From the NCBI GenBank assembly GCA_900291925.1, contig UWYS01000017.1, forward strand, positions 521,779 to 585,778: 64,000 nt of DNA. Reading direction: 5' to 3'. Positions 55,523 to 64,000 of the stretch are shown piece by piece. Numbering within the stretch: the first letter of the stretch is position 1; each line of letters opens with the position of its first letter. The notes beneath the pieces were generated by a model, which ran no database searches, was not told the origin of the DNA, and was given only the letters and a program-made list of their open reading frames with translations. The position numbers and the translations under genes were made by a program. The stretch comes from Thecaphora thlaspeos. Lineage: Eukaryota > Basidiomycota > Ustilaginomycetes > Urocystidales > Glomosporiaceae.

Positions 55523-57950
55523 GACGAAGGGTGCTTGCCAGCTCGTTGGCGCCGTCTTCGCTGACGTGGTGAAGGTGCCTTAGTCGCGAGCGCAAGGAGA
55601 GATGGAGCGACTGAAAATGTTTGGTGGTGTCTGAATGAGGAGCGGTTGCTTGCTCAAAGGCGGAAGGCAAGCCGCGTGGGGCGATAAACTACCGTGGCCG
55701 TCGGAGGTGGGGGCCAGCGGATCGAGCGAGATGAGCAACGGCTGGGTCGAGGTGTAGGCAACCGTGGGGAGGTGCCATGGCAGATGGGGCTCTCGCGCAC
55801 CCACGCTCACTTCTCGAGAATACAACGATAGGATCGATTTCGCAAGGGTGTCGGGTGAGGTGGGTCGCTAGGTCGAGTATGGGATGATGTAGGGCCGACA
55901 GGAGTGGTGGGTCGTTCGAGCGAAAGCAGGCTGCAATACGTCGTCAAAGGTTTGATCGAGAAGCCGGGTGCGACGAGACAGGTCAGGCGGCAAAGGGGCT
56001 TAGCGCGCATCAACGATGGTCGCAGAGAAGGCGGAAGGAGGGATGTGGTGGTGATGACGGTGTAGGCGGTGGTGGCGGTGATGGTGGCAAAGGGGCGCGT
56101 TGATGTCTCCTCCAGTCAAGCAAGCGAGCGAGGTAAAGAGCAGAGATGTGTAGTGTCTTGAGTGTGTCTGCTTGCGTGCCGAGGGCTGCCGGGCGCAAGG
56201 CATTGACCTAACGCTGCAGAGGTGGCTCCAGGTGCTGACAGTGGCGACGACAATGTTCATGGCGGTAGCGCGGACAGGCGGGGCACGACCTCGTGCCTGC
56301 GTACGATTCGATTTCTGCTTCTCGGCCCGTCGACCACCGTCGTCTGAGCGCACCCCTGCCTTCCCGCGTTTCGGTCCAATCCGCCCAGCCAGACCCGTCC
56401 GGTGTGCCAGCCGCCGCGAGTCGCAAGATCCACGATAGCAGCTAGGCCGCAGGGGTGCTCTCGGTGTTGCGACGGCAAGAGGCGGCCGTGTCGAACCATT
56501 TTCCGCCAGGGATAGAGATCAACAAGCTGTCAGCCCTTCCAGCCCTACAGTTGCCAGTGGTCGCGCCACGCTGTCGAGGCTGCGGATGAACGGTTGATGG
56601 TGCTATGTACTGATACCGGAGGCGCCATCGATTTGGGCGGCATCGGGAGCACCTACGCAGTGCGGTCGCTTTCGCTCGTTCTCATCAGGCCGAGGTAAAG
56701 CGACCCTGAATAAATGCCAAATGGCGACTCCGGCCGGAAGAAGAGCACCGTGGCTGTGTCAAGCCCAGGCCCTCTTACATACGATCTGTGCTGGCCGCGA
56801 TGCTAGCCTCGAGCGACGTCCCAGAAACTCGAAAGCCTCCTCAACCGCTCTATATAGCTGTCCAACATGACGGGGTTACACGCAATGGAAGGCCGATGTT
56901 CCCTTCCAGGCCGAGGCTGGCCGGCGTGAGCTTTAAACCCTCTCGGCGTTCTCTGTCCTTCGGCGACAACCAGGACAAGAAGCATCGTGACGGGTGTACA
57001 ATGGACTTTGGCAAACACACGATCCCGCTGACCGGACCTGTCCAGGCGGGAGAGGTGGCGAGCGAGGTTCAAGAGGTGGCGAACGGCGTTTGCCGACGTC
57101 GGAACGAGGCCCGGTGGCTCAAGATCAAAACCCCCTTTTCTCGGCCAAGCCGACAGCGGCAGCGAGCCAGCAGGCCATTGACCATTTATCTGCTTTTGAC
57201 GCCGTTGTGCATTCACACTCGGGGTGGTTGTTGAAAATTTGTAATTAGGGTCGACGTCAACTTGAAAGCCTCTCCGAAGGGAGCCGCGCTGCTGCTGTTT
57301 GAAATGAGGGGGTGGCTGGGCGGCTGCGATAAGGCGCTGCTAGCAATTTCCGGCCGGGCCACCCCGTGGTAGCTGCTGGATTTTTCGCCCGCCCTGGCTA
57401 GAGCAGGCTGCTGTGCGCTGCCCGTTGGATTTTTGTGGATGCTGGGCGAGCAAGCGGGTGCGCGAGCCACGCCTGGCCCCCTGTGTGCGTGTGATAGGGC
57501 GAAGGAGGGGCGACCTGGCCAGGGCTGCCTGCCTGCGCCCACACGCCCAGAGGGAGCGTTCGCCTGGCCTCGCCTCAGACAGCGGCGCACAGCAAGCAGG
57601 CGTCACCTCTCCCTCGCTCAACTCTCTCCACTCGACGACCACCCCTCACCAGCCACAGTCCCGTCTCTACCTGTCAGCCATCACCTCTATCTTGCGCTCG
57701 CTTCACAAACACTTCCAAACCACAAGCGAGACCTCGTCTTACCCCAGGTCGCAGCTATCGCCACTGTCCGCAGCAGCCTGCCTAGCTCCCCCTTTCCCCT
57801 CGGATCCCATCAGCACGCTTCAGCCACCTACAGTCGATACCACCGACTACAGGCTTATCTGACCTCTTCCTCGTCCGACCGCTCCAGCTCCGTCTCGTCA
57901 GTTCCGGCACTACCCCCCCCCCCCCCCACCACCACATCAACACAAACACC
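55523..57950. other. Long divergent spacer, aspartic protease / RHO1
   Basis: About 2.4 kb without a supportable gene. It should contain both upstream regions. The RHO1 leader is pyrimidine-rich, with a C-run at about 57916-57928. Confidence 0.45.
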
Positions 57951-59083
57951 ATGTCTGAGCTTCGCCGAAAGCTAGTCATCGTCGGCGACGGTGCCTGTGG
58001 TAAGACCTGTCTCCTCATCGTCTTCAGCAAGGTGAGTGTCCACATCTATTTTCCCCCTCCAGCATCTTCGTTCCCAGCCTATGCTAGGACTGGCCCCCGC
58101 GCGAAGGCGCAACTCGCCCGCGGAATCGCTTCACCCCGACCCCACAGCATTGCTGGTCTCACTCGAGCATTCATACACGCTTCACATCTGCGCCTGGATG
58201 TTCAGCCCGCGAGACTCAGTCGGCCCTATGCGTTTCGTTGGGGTGAAGAGCGGAGTGTCAAAGCGATGCTGTCCCACAATCCTTGGCATTCGAGGGGTCA
58301 CTGGCACACTCCGTCTCGTGCTCATTGTCGACACCAGCTGACCCCCATTCACCCCTATGTCCCACGTCCGATCCCATTCTCTGCTCGTACCGCGCCTGCT
58401 CTCGCCGCTCTTCCGTCTCACAAATGACAGGGTACTTTCCCTGAGGTGAGTATAGATTGCCGCAAAGAGAGATCAAGCCGGCCCCAATATATCCCCGAAA
58501 AGCTGCACCTGCTGACCTTGAATGCCTCGTCCCTTTGCCACGCCACGTCCTACACCCTCCTCGCCCGCACCGCCGCCTGTTCACGCCTCCGCAGGTCTAC
58601 GTCCCTACCGTTTTTGAGAACTACGTCGCCGACGTCGAAGTCGACGGACGCCACGTTGAGCTCGCGCTTTGGGATACCGCCGGCCAGGAAGACTACGACC
58701 GTCTGCGCCCGCTCTCGTACCCGGACAGCCACGTCATTCTCATCTGCTTCGCCGTCGACTCGCCCGACTCGCTCGACAACGTCCAGGAAAAGTGGATCTC
58801 CGAGGTCCTCCACTTCTGCCAAAATCTCCCCATCATCCTTGTCGGCTGCAAGAAGGACCTGCGACGCGACCCCAAGATCATCGAGGAGCTCAGGAAGACG
58901 AGCCAGCGGCCCGTAAGCCCCGAGGAGGGCATGGCGGTCGCGCAAAAGGTTGGCGCCGTCCGTTACCTCGAGTGCAGTGCCAAGACGGGCGAGGGCGTCC
59001 GGGAAGTCTTCGAGCACGCCACCCGCGCCGCATTGGTTCAGAGGAGCCGCGGCTCCAAGAGGAAGGGCTGCACCGTCCTGTAG
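57951..59083 (+). CDS. RHO1: Rho1-type small GTPase
   Basis: Exons 57951..58031, 58431..58445 and 58595..59083 give 194 aa, the canonical Rho1 length. The middle exon is only 15 nt and encodes GTFPE. Motifs are the P-loop GDGACGKT, switch [11 protein letters not shown], switch [20 protein letters not shown] and [10 protein letters not shown], a Rho insert region, a basic SRGSKRKG tail and a CTVL CAAX box for geranylgeranylation. Rho1 activates glucan synthase and Pkc1 at the plasma membrane. Intron 1 is unusually long for this window (399 nt). Confidence 0.97.
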
Positions 59084-60960
59084 AGCGGGACAGAGGCGCA
59101 TCACGCCAGCGGCGACAGCGGGCGGCGGCGATGCAAGGTGGACTATCAACGGCGGAAGGCAGCGGTGGACGGAGAACCCACCAAGGCTGTGGAGCAGCCT
59201 CGTCACGCAGCGGAGGGCGCGGCGCGGCGCGGTTCGTCTGCGGCAGCACAGCAGCACTAGCAGGCTGCCTCGCGGGACGGTCTCCGGTCGTCTTGAGGCG
59301 CCCATCGCACCTTTGCAGCATCTCGCCAGGTTTTTACCTTTCCTTTTCTGCTGGCGACGAAGACGACGACGGTTTTGCGTGTGTGTTCTTTTCTGTTTGA
59401 CGTCGATATCCCCCCGTATGTTCGTTTGTTTGTTCGAAGCCCCATGTCCCATCCTCGCCCTTTTTCACCATCTCCATCTCAATGACGACGATTCTGCATC
59501 TACGAAGAGACGTGCTTGACTGATGGCCATGCCGTTGTCAGCTCGGTTCGGTTTGGTCTGGTTTGAATCGCATCAATGAAGAACGGTAAGGTATCACGCA
59601 ACCGATCATGTCGCTTCGTCGCAGAGGCCGCTCTACCTTGGGTGGAGGAGTAAGACGGTAAGGCGTGAGATGTTACTGTAGAGCTTTTGGCTGAGGGACC
59701 TTTTGCGCCGCGCCGGTCCTGCTCTTCAGCGCTCGGGTCGACTTCCGAGACGATGCGGTTGGAGTGATGATGGTGTTGTGCCAGAAAGAACGGACTTTGA
59801 TTGGCTCAGTGCTCTTCTCGTGACGTATGTCTAACGAAACGGTATCATCCACCCCCTTCCCTCTCCGCATCCACCCTAGCACCAACTTCAAACCTCTACA
59901 TATGCAATATTTTGTTGATTTGTCAGCAACGCCCTTATAGCTCAGTTGGTACGAGCGTGCGACTGAAGTACAACTCCACAAGATGACCTGTCCACTCTTG
60001 CCGCCTGTGACAACGAATTGATTGTCCATGAGACACGTTACCGTTACCGAACAGAACTGTCGTCTGCACAGAGACGGCCTGACTCGCCCGTCAGAGTCGC
60101 CGGCGAGGAGCGTAGCCGCAGCTCGCGTGACTTTAGCCGCTCCGAGGACCCCCTCTCCGCTTGCACTTCTTTCAGCCAGTCAGTCGAGAAGATTTTGAGG
60201 TACACCAACAACGCTTCGATTCAGCGGTAGTCGAGGTTAATAGATAGCGGCGCAGGGAAGGCTAGGATACAGGGCCGCATCAACAAGGTAGAAATACAGC
60301 TGGCGCCAAAGCACCTAGAGCGGCTCAATGCTTGATGCGAGAAGGCTCAGTGCGGGCTTGGGACAGAGAGACTAGGATGGAGAGCGAGGCAGGCGAAGGA
60401 AGGCGGACAAGTAAACGGCGAGAGAACCCTGGAACCGAGCCGTTGGCGGCGGTGCACTGCGGCGGCCGTCTGGAAGGAACAAACGGGTTGAGATGATCGT
60501 GACCGAGTTGAGCCGATCGGTCCTTAACAGAGCCGGCCCACAGTGATTGCCAGGAGTGGACAGGTCGGTTTATCTGAACTCACCGAGATCGACCTCGATC
60601 CCATCCGCTTATGCGGCAGCGTCGATGTTGCGCGCGCACAATAATCAATCGCCTAGGCCTTCGTGTCGTCAGGCGTCTGTCGATGGGAGGATGGGGTCGA
60701 AAAAATAGGAAATAAAAAGGACACACGAGGACCACGAGATCCAAAGTAAGCCCGGGGCACTGTAAAGACACAAGCCATTGGCTCACCTCGCCCTGCCGCC
60801 TTCATCGTCCTCGTTGTCTCTCTGGGCATCGCCGATCCAGTCGCGCACGCAAGTTGAGGCCGGCGACGCTGCCGCCGCCTGCCCGACGAGTCTCTGCGTC
60901 CGTCACCGTCGTCGTCGTCGTGACTGTGCGTGACCTCAGGTGCCGTCGCTTCCGCCTGCC
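59084..60960. other. Spacer between RHO1 and the telomere-proximal secreted gene
   Basis: About 1.9 kb. It contains RHO1 3' DNA and a tRNA-like fragment at 59931. No other supportable gene. Confidence 0.4.
59931..59968 (+). pseudogene. tRNA 5'-half remnant
   Basis: GCCCTTATAGCTCAGTTGG followed by TACGAGCGTGCGACTGAA has the acceptor 5' strand, D-arm (A-box TAGCTCAGTTGG) and the 5' part of an anticodon stem-loop. The matching 3' acceptor strand, the TCGCA half of the anticodon stem and a T-arm (GGTTCGA) were not found in the next 150 bases, so it cannot fold as a tRNA. A very long tRNA intron is unlikely. Confidence 0.5.
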
Positions 60961-61779
60961 TTACAACTTCAGCGGCATTCCGACTGCGGCTCGCCGCTTC
61001 CATAACGACGCGGCCAGCAAAGCTGCCGCGTCGTCGCCGTCACGCTTCGAGACACTCACCTCGGACCCGTCCTGTGCCGTGGCGGCGTCGGCGGCGTCGG
61101 CGGCGTCGCCATTGCTGGCGCCGCGCCAGCCCCACTCGCGCCAGCACCAGCCGTTGCGGCACATGCAGCGACAAGGGCCCCAAGAACTGCAGCGGCAGAG
61201 CGAGTTGCCAGACCAGCTCTGGCGCTTCTCGAGGGACGAGTCACCGTCGTTTGCGGCCGAGGTACCCACATCGCGTCGCTCCGGCTCAGCCTCCATCTCC
61301 TCGTCGGCGAGGCTGCGGTGGTGGTGGTGGCGATGGCCGTGGCGGTCTCCGTAGTAGCCAGCATAGCCGCTTTGGTCCCAGTCGCCTCCGCGGTAGCTGA
61401 CGTCGGTCTCGGCGCGCTTGCCGTGCCCGCGACCGCCGCCGTCGTCGTCGCGGTCGCGGTCGCGGTAAGAGCGGCCGCGGTCATCGCGATCGCATTCGTT
61501 CCAGCGGTTGCAGCGGCAGAAACGGTCCCACGAGTTGCACCAGTGGCGGTTCCACCTGTGGCGGCGGCGGTCCCAGCACCAATTGAAGTAGACGAGCTGG
61601 TCCGAGGCCGGCTCTTCGGTCACGGCTGCGACCGGCTCGTTGGCCGCGTCATCTCGCTGGATGAGAGGAGCAGCAGCGCCGGTGACGTCGACGGGGGCCG
61701 AGTTGGGCGCGGCGACGACAACGCCCAGGAGCGACAGGGCAGAGACGGCGGCGAGGACGGCGAGGCGAAGAACGCGCAT
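60961..61779 (-). CDS. Secreted Cys/Trp-rich protein with dibasic processing sites
   Basis: A single 272-aa frame starts with a clear signal peptide (MRVLRLAVLAAVSALSLLGV, cleaved near Ala24). Lys-Arg sites at 121-122, 185-186, 245-246 and 261-262 fit Kex2 processing in the Golgi. Two dense cysteine/tryptophan modules are released by such cuts. Module A (about 66-97) contains NWCWD, NRHWCNSWDRFCRC and CNRWNEC-type spacing with five Cys. Module B (about 187-218) has six Cys in LCRCSSWGPCRCMCRNGWCW. A His-rich stretch (HGHRHHHH) and acidic/Ala-rich linkers lie between. No known family is recognised. It could be a cell-wall, antimicrobial or host-directed peptide precursor. It is the last gene before the telomere that I can support. 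Confidence 0.7.
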   Translation of the reverse strand: MRVLRLAVLAAVSALSLLGVVVAAPNSAPVDVTGAAAPLIQRDDAANEPVAAVTEEPASDQLVYFNWCWDRRRHRWNRHWCNSWDRFCRCNRWNECDRDDRGRSYRDRDRDDDGGGRGHGKRAETDVSYRGGDWDQSGYAGYYGDRHGHRHHHHRSLADEEMEAEPERRDVGTSAANDGDSSLEKRQSWSGNSLCRCSSWGPCRCMCRNGWCWREWGWRGASNGDAADAADAATAQDGSEVSVSKRDGDDAAALLAASLWKRRAAVGMPLKL

Positions 61780-62048
61780 GGTGACGGCCGTCGGTGGTCG
61801 GCAGTGGGCGGGGAGAAGCGTGTACGTGTGCGTGCGTGTGCGTGCTGGTGTCGCTCGGGGGGAAGATTAAAGTGAGAGGGGGAGAGAGGGACGGAGTGAC
61901 GAGGAGGATCGCGAAAAAAGGTCAAAGTCGAAGTCGAAGTTGAGGTCGAGGTGAAAGGGTGGGTCGGTGGTGGTGAGGGCGAGCTCTGACGAGAAAGATG
62001 ATGTGGATGGAAGGGGGAGGAGGGAGATGAAGGGCGCGAGCTCCCTCT

Positions 62049-62061
62049 CTATATATATATA
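62049..62061 (-). promoter_or_regulatory. TATA-like run upstream of the Cys/Trp gene
   Basis: An uninterrupted TA repeat about 270 bases upstream of the ATG at 61779. It is the strongest TATA-like sequence in the upstream region, but it may simply be a dinucleotide repeat. Confidence 0.3.
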
Positions 62062-62618
62062 CCCGTTGACCTCTCCGTAGTCCTCGTCCTCGTCCTCGAG
62101 GGGACGCACCCTCGAGCCGTCAGCCCGTCCTTCGCTCTATCTAGCTGCAGCGCGCGGCGACTTGTCCCGCCGCCCTAGCCTGCTTCGGTCCGAGAGGAAA
62201 GGCAGCAGCAGTCAGTTGGCCACAAGAAGGTCCTTCTCTCTTCCTATGGCGGCGGCGACCGTGACGACGCCAATAAAATGTGGCGTGTTGGGCCGTTGGG
62301 CCGTTGCTTTCTCCCGCCGAAACGAACGATGGATCGCGGCGACTTGTGGTGGAGTCGTGGAGATGGACGAGATTGCCTCTTGGCCTCGATCGCTGGAACG
62401 GTCGAGCGGCCCGCTTGGGCCTGCCTGGCAGCCTGCCTGCGCGCCAGCTGACTGAGAGGCTCATGGTCGATGAGCACTTGCCTCCAGCCTGGATAGGAGC
62501 GACGAGGCAGTCGAGCGTTGCGGCGTCTATGGAGGAGGTAGGCAGGCGTTGGGAGGAGGAGCGACCGCAACGCGTGCGCACTGCTGACTAGTAGCGATTG
62601 CCTGGGGTGCGCTGAGTC

Positions 62619-62651
62619 GGGCGGGCGAGGCGGGCGAGGCGGGCGAGGCGG
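62619..62651. repeat. 9-bp tandem repeat (GGGCGAGGC)n
   Basis: About three and a half consecutive copies of GGGCGAGGC. Confidence 0.85.
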
Positions 62652-62891
62652 ACGGTGGGTGGCGCATGAACGCCCCTTGAACGCCAGCGGTTTTTCCAAG
62701 GAAAGAGGCAACACGTCTCCCGGGTCGTCGGCTGGCTAGCGATGCATCCTATGTCGACCGAGAGAAGAGCGCAAGAGGCCGAGGTGGGGGGGCGGGGGGG
62801 GCGCGAGCGAGCTTGCCCACGGCGCGGCTAAAAGCTCTCGGTGGCGGCAGGTTCCGTTGGGCGGCACGCTCGGCAAAGCAGTTTCATGGCG

Positions 62892-63796
62892 AGTTTTGTG
62901 AATGCATGGCAAAGTTGTGCTCAGTCCCATGTCTTGGCCAGCTTCACTGTCAACATCAGGGACTGGTTGGATTGGGCTTTCAACTCAAACAACAGCTGAG
63001 CAATGGCCAAACCAAGCCAAGCTGGGCATGTTGAAGGATGTTACAGCCAGCCAGCAGCTTACTCATAGGCTAGTAAGTTGCTTGTCAGGACACAGGGACT
63101 TACTCACTACATGACCAAGTTGCTGGGGAACAACTGGTGTGGGGAGGCTGCAAAGACCACTACATGTGGTGGACAAATGGTGCAATCAGAGCTGAATGCA
63201 GGGCAAGCATTGGGGAAAGCCATTGGGGCTAGGTACACCCAGTTGGTGTGCCAGGTGTTTCAGGATGTGTGGAGGAAGGGTTATTGTTACAGGGTGCAAC
63301 CTCTAGGCAGCAGGATATGAAGGCAAGGTGGCTGCTTGTATATATAGCTAGGCAGCCATATGGATGGGGAGTGGATCTGGTGTAACAGCAGTGACTATTA
63401 GGTGCAGCAACTTGCCTGGCTGGAAAGAAGCCTACAGGCCTACTTGCACCCTGCTGAGGAAGTTGCTCTTGCTCAAGGACTGTTGCCACTTTGGCACCCA
63501 CATAAGAGGGCAGAGCAACACTTGGTGGCAGTTGGGTTAAGATGGCAATGCTTGTGGGCACCATTGGCAAGCATGTCATGTATGTGGGTGAGATGGTGGG
63601 GTTTGTGTCAATGTTGCAATGTATGTTGATGGTTATGGCAATGGTAGCAATGCATTGTCGAGCTCTCCACAGGCAATGTGGCAAGCTTGTAATGACTGTA
63701 TTGACTAGACTGGATGCCAGATCCAGTCCCCATCTGTAGAGTGGCTTAGCTATATATACAACTGGCCACCTTGCCTTCATATCCTGTTGCCTGGAG
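62892..63796. other. CpG-depleted subtelomeric block
   Basis: By direct reading, only one CG dinucleotide (63659-63660) occurs in about 900 bases, whereas neighbouring DNA has one every 10-15 bases. The block includes the TIR element and a further 400 bases of unrecognised, probably repeat-derived sequence. Confidence 0.85.
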
Positions 63797-63801
63797 ATTA
63801 G
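63296..63801. mobile_element. TIR element (MITE-like) abutting the telomere
   Basis: The left block 63296-63380 (containing GCAGGATATGAAGGCAAGG and TGTATATATAGCTA) is an inverted copy of the right block 63717-63801 (CCTTGCCTTCATATCCTG and TAGCTATATATACA). They agree over about 80 bases, mostly differing by transitions. About 330 bases lie between them and no protein motif is seen inside. Size and structure fit a miniature inverted-repeat element or hairpin-ended remnant. The right end runs directly into the first TTAGGG units, and no clear target-site duplication can be named. Confidence 0.7.
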
Positions 63802-64000
63802 GGATAGGGATAGGGTTAGGGTTAAGGGTTAGGGTTAGGGTTAGGGTTAGGGTTAGGGTTAGGTTAGGTTAGGGTTAGGGTTAGGGTTAGGGTTAGGGTT
63901 AGGGTTAGGGTTAGGGTTAGGGTTAGGGTTAGGGTTAGGGTTAGGGTTAGGGTTAGGGTTAGGGTTAGGGTTAGGGTTAGGGTTAGGGTTAGGGTTAGGG
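63798..64000 (+). repeat. Telomere, (TTAGGG)n
   Basis: The array is oriented TTAGGG on the plus strand up to the window end, as expected for a right telomere. The innermost units are degenerate (GGGATA twice, TTAAGGG once), and a TTAGG variant occurs twice near 63863-63875. The outer units are perfect. Confidence 0.98.

Larger units (their letters stand above)
61780..62891. other. Upstream region of the Cys/Trp gene and subtelomere edge
   Basis: About 1.1 kb without a supportable gene. It includes a TATATATATATA run at about 62049-62061, 270 bases upstream of the minus-strand ATG, and a GGGCGAGGC tandem repeat at 62619-62651. CpG content is normal here. Confidence 0.45.

Noticed and set aside
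59931..60100. Functional intron-containing tRNA
   Set aside because: No complementary acceptor strand or T-arm was found within a reasonable distance.
61056..61484. Thr/Ala-rich 142-aa minus frame
   Set aside because: Alternative frame of the Cys/Trp-rich secreted gene, with no signal peptide or motif.
62902..63320. Possible telomere-linked helicase remnant
   Set aside because: Position would fit, but no helicase motif (GKT, DEAH, QxxGR) could be read in any frame.
63229..63780. 183-aa minus-strand frame next to the telomere
   Set aside because: It spans the TIR element, including both inverted repeats, and has no protein motif. It is open because CpG and stop content are altered, not because it is a gene.
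1..64000. CRISPR arrays, bacterial operons, riboswitches
   Set aside because: The window is fungal nuclear DNA with spliced genes and a telomere. No spaced direct repeats of CRISPR type were seen.

Overview
This window is the right-hand end of a fungal chromosome. It finishes in about 200 bases of TTAGGG repeats, with the G-rich strand running towards the end. Genes are GC-rich and compact, and introns are mostly 90-130 bases with GTGAGT- or GTACGT-type donors and CAG or TAG acceptors. The protein set (fungal phytochrome, PKC1, RHO1, ILV3, IMP2, a TMEM135-like protein, thymine-DNA-glycosylase) fits a basidiomycete, most likely in the smut-like Ustilaginomycotina. That placement is inferred from protein flavour and intron style, not from a database search. 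Exon boundaries below were worked out by hand from splice signals, phase continuity and conserved motifs.

Layout. 1-3.1 kb: a multi-pass membrane protein running off the left edge (-) and mitochondrial inner-membrane protease IMP2 (+). 4.3-5.6 kb: a dead pogo/Fot1-type DNA transposon with TIRs and a TA duplication. 5.7-8.3 kb: a small secreted protein gene and a decayed tandem copy with duplicated promoter DNA. 8.7-20.1 kb: housekeeping genes: ILV3 (-), a prenylcysteine-oxidase-like flavoprotein (+), a TMEM135-like protein (+), a carboxypeptidase Y-like enzyme (-) and a TDG/Mug glycosylase (+). 20.4-21.1 kb: a third, inverted relative of the secreted gene. 21.6-26.4 kb: a Tcd1/2-like tRNA-modifying enzyme (-) and a GPI-anchored secreted protein (-) with an in-frame TGA. 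26.4-31.3 kb: gene-poor. 31.3-36.2 kb: phytochrome hybrid histidine kinase (+). 37.8-41.1 kb: a large P-loop ATPase of the fungal QSSGTGK(S/T)RMV class (-). 41.6-42.5 kb: a second Fot1-like relic. 42.9-47.2 kb: PKC1 (-). 48.9-50 kb: an OPI3-like phospholipid methyltransferase (-). 50.3-52.5 kb: an unresolved multi-exon gene (+). 53.2-55.5 kb: a membrane-anchored aspartic protease (-). 57.95-59.1 kb: RHO1 with a 15-nt exon (+). 61-61.8 kb: a secreted Cys/Trp-rich precursor with dibasic sites (-). 62.9-63.8 kb: a CpG-free subtelomeric block with a TIR element touching the telomere.

How the genes relate. RHO1 and PKC1, the GTPase and its classic effector kinase in cell-wall integrity signalling, lie about 11 kb apart. 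The secretory or surface genes (secreted family, GPI protein, aspartic protease, carboxypeptidase, Kex2-type precursor) are interleaved with conserved genes and become relatively more common towards the telomere. The transposon relics and the secreted-gene duplicates mark the rearranged parts. The most unusual items are the three-copy secreted family, the Cys/Trp precursor next to the telomere, the ATPase beside a transposon, and the contrast in CpG content between repeat copies.
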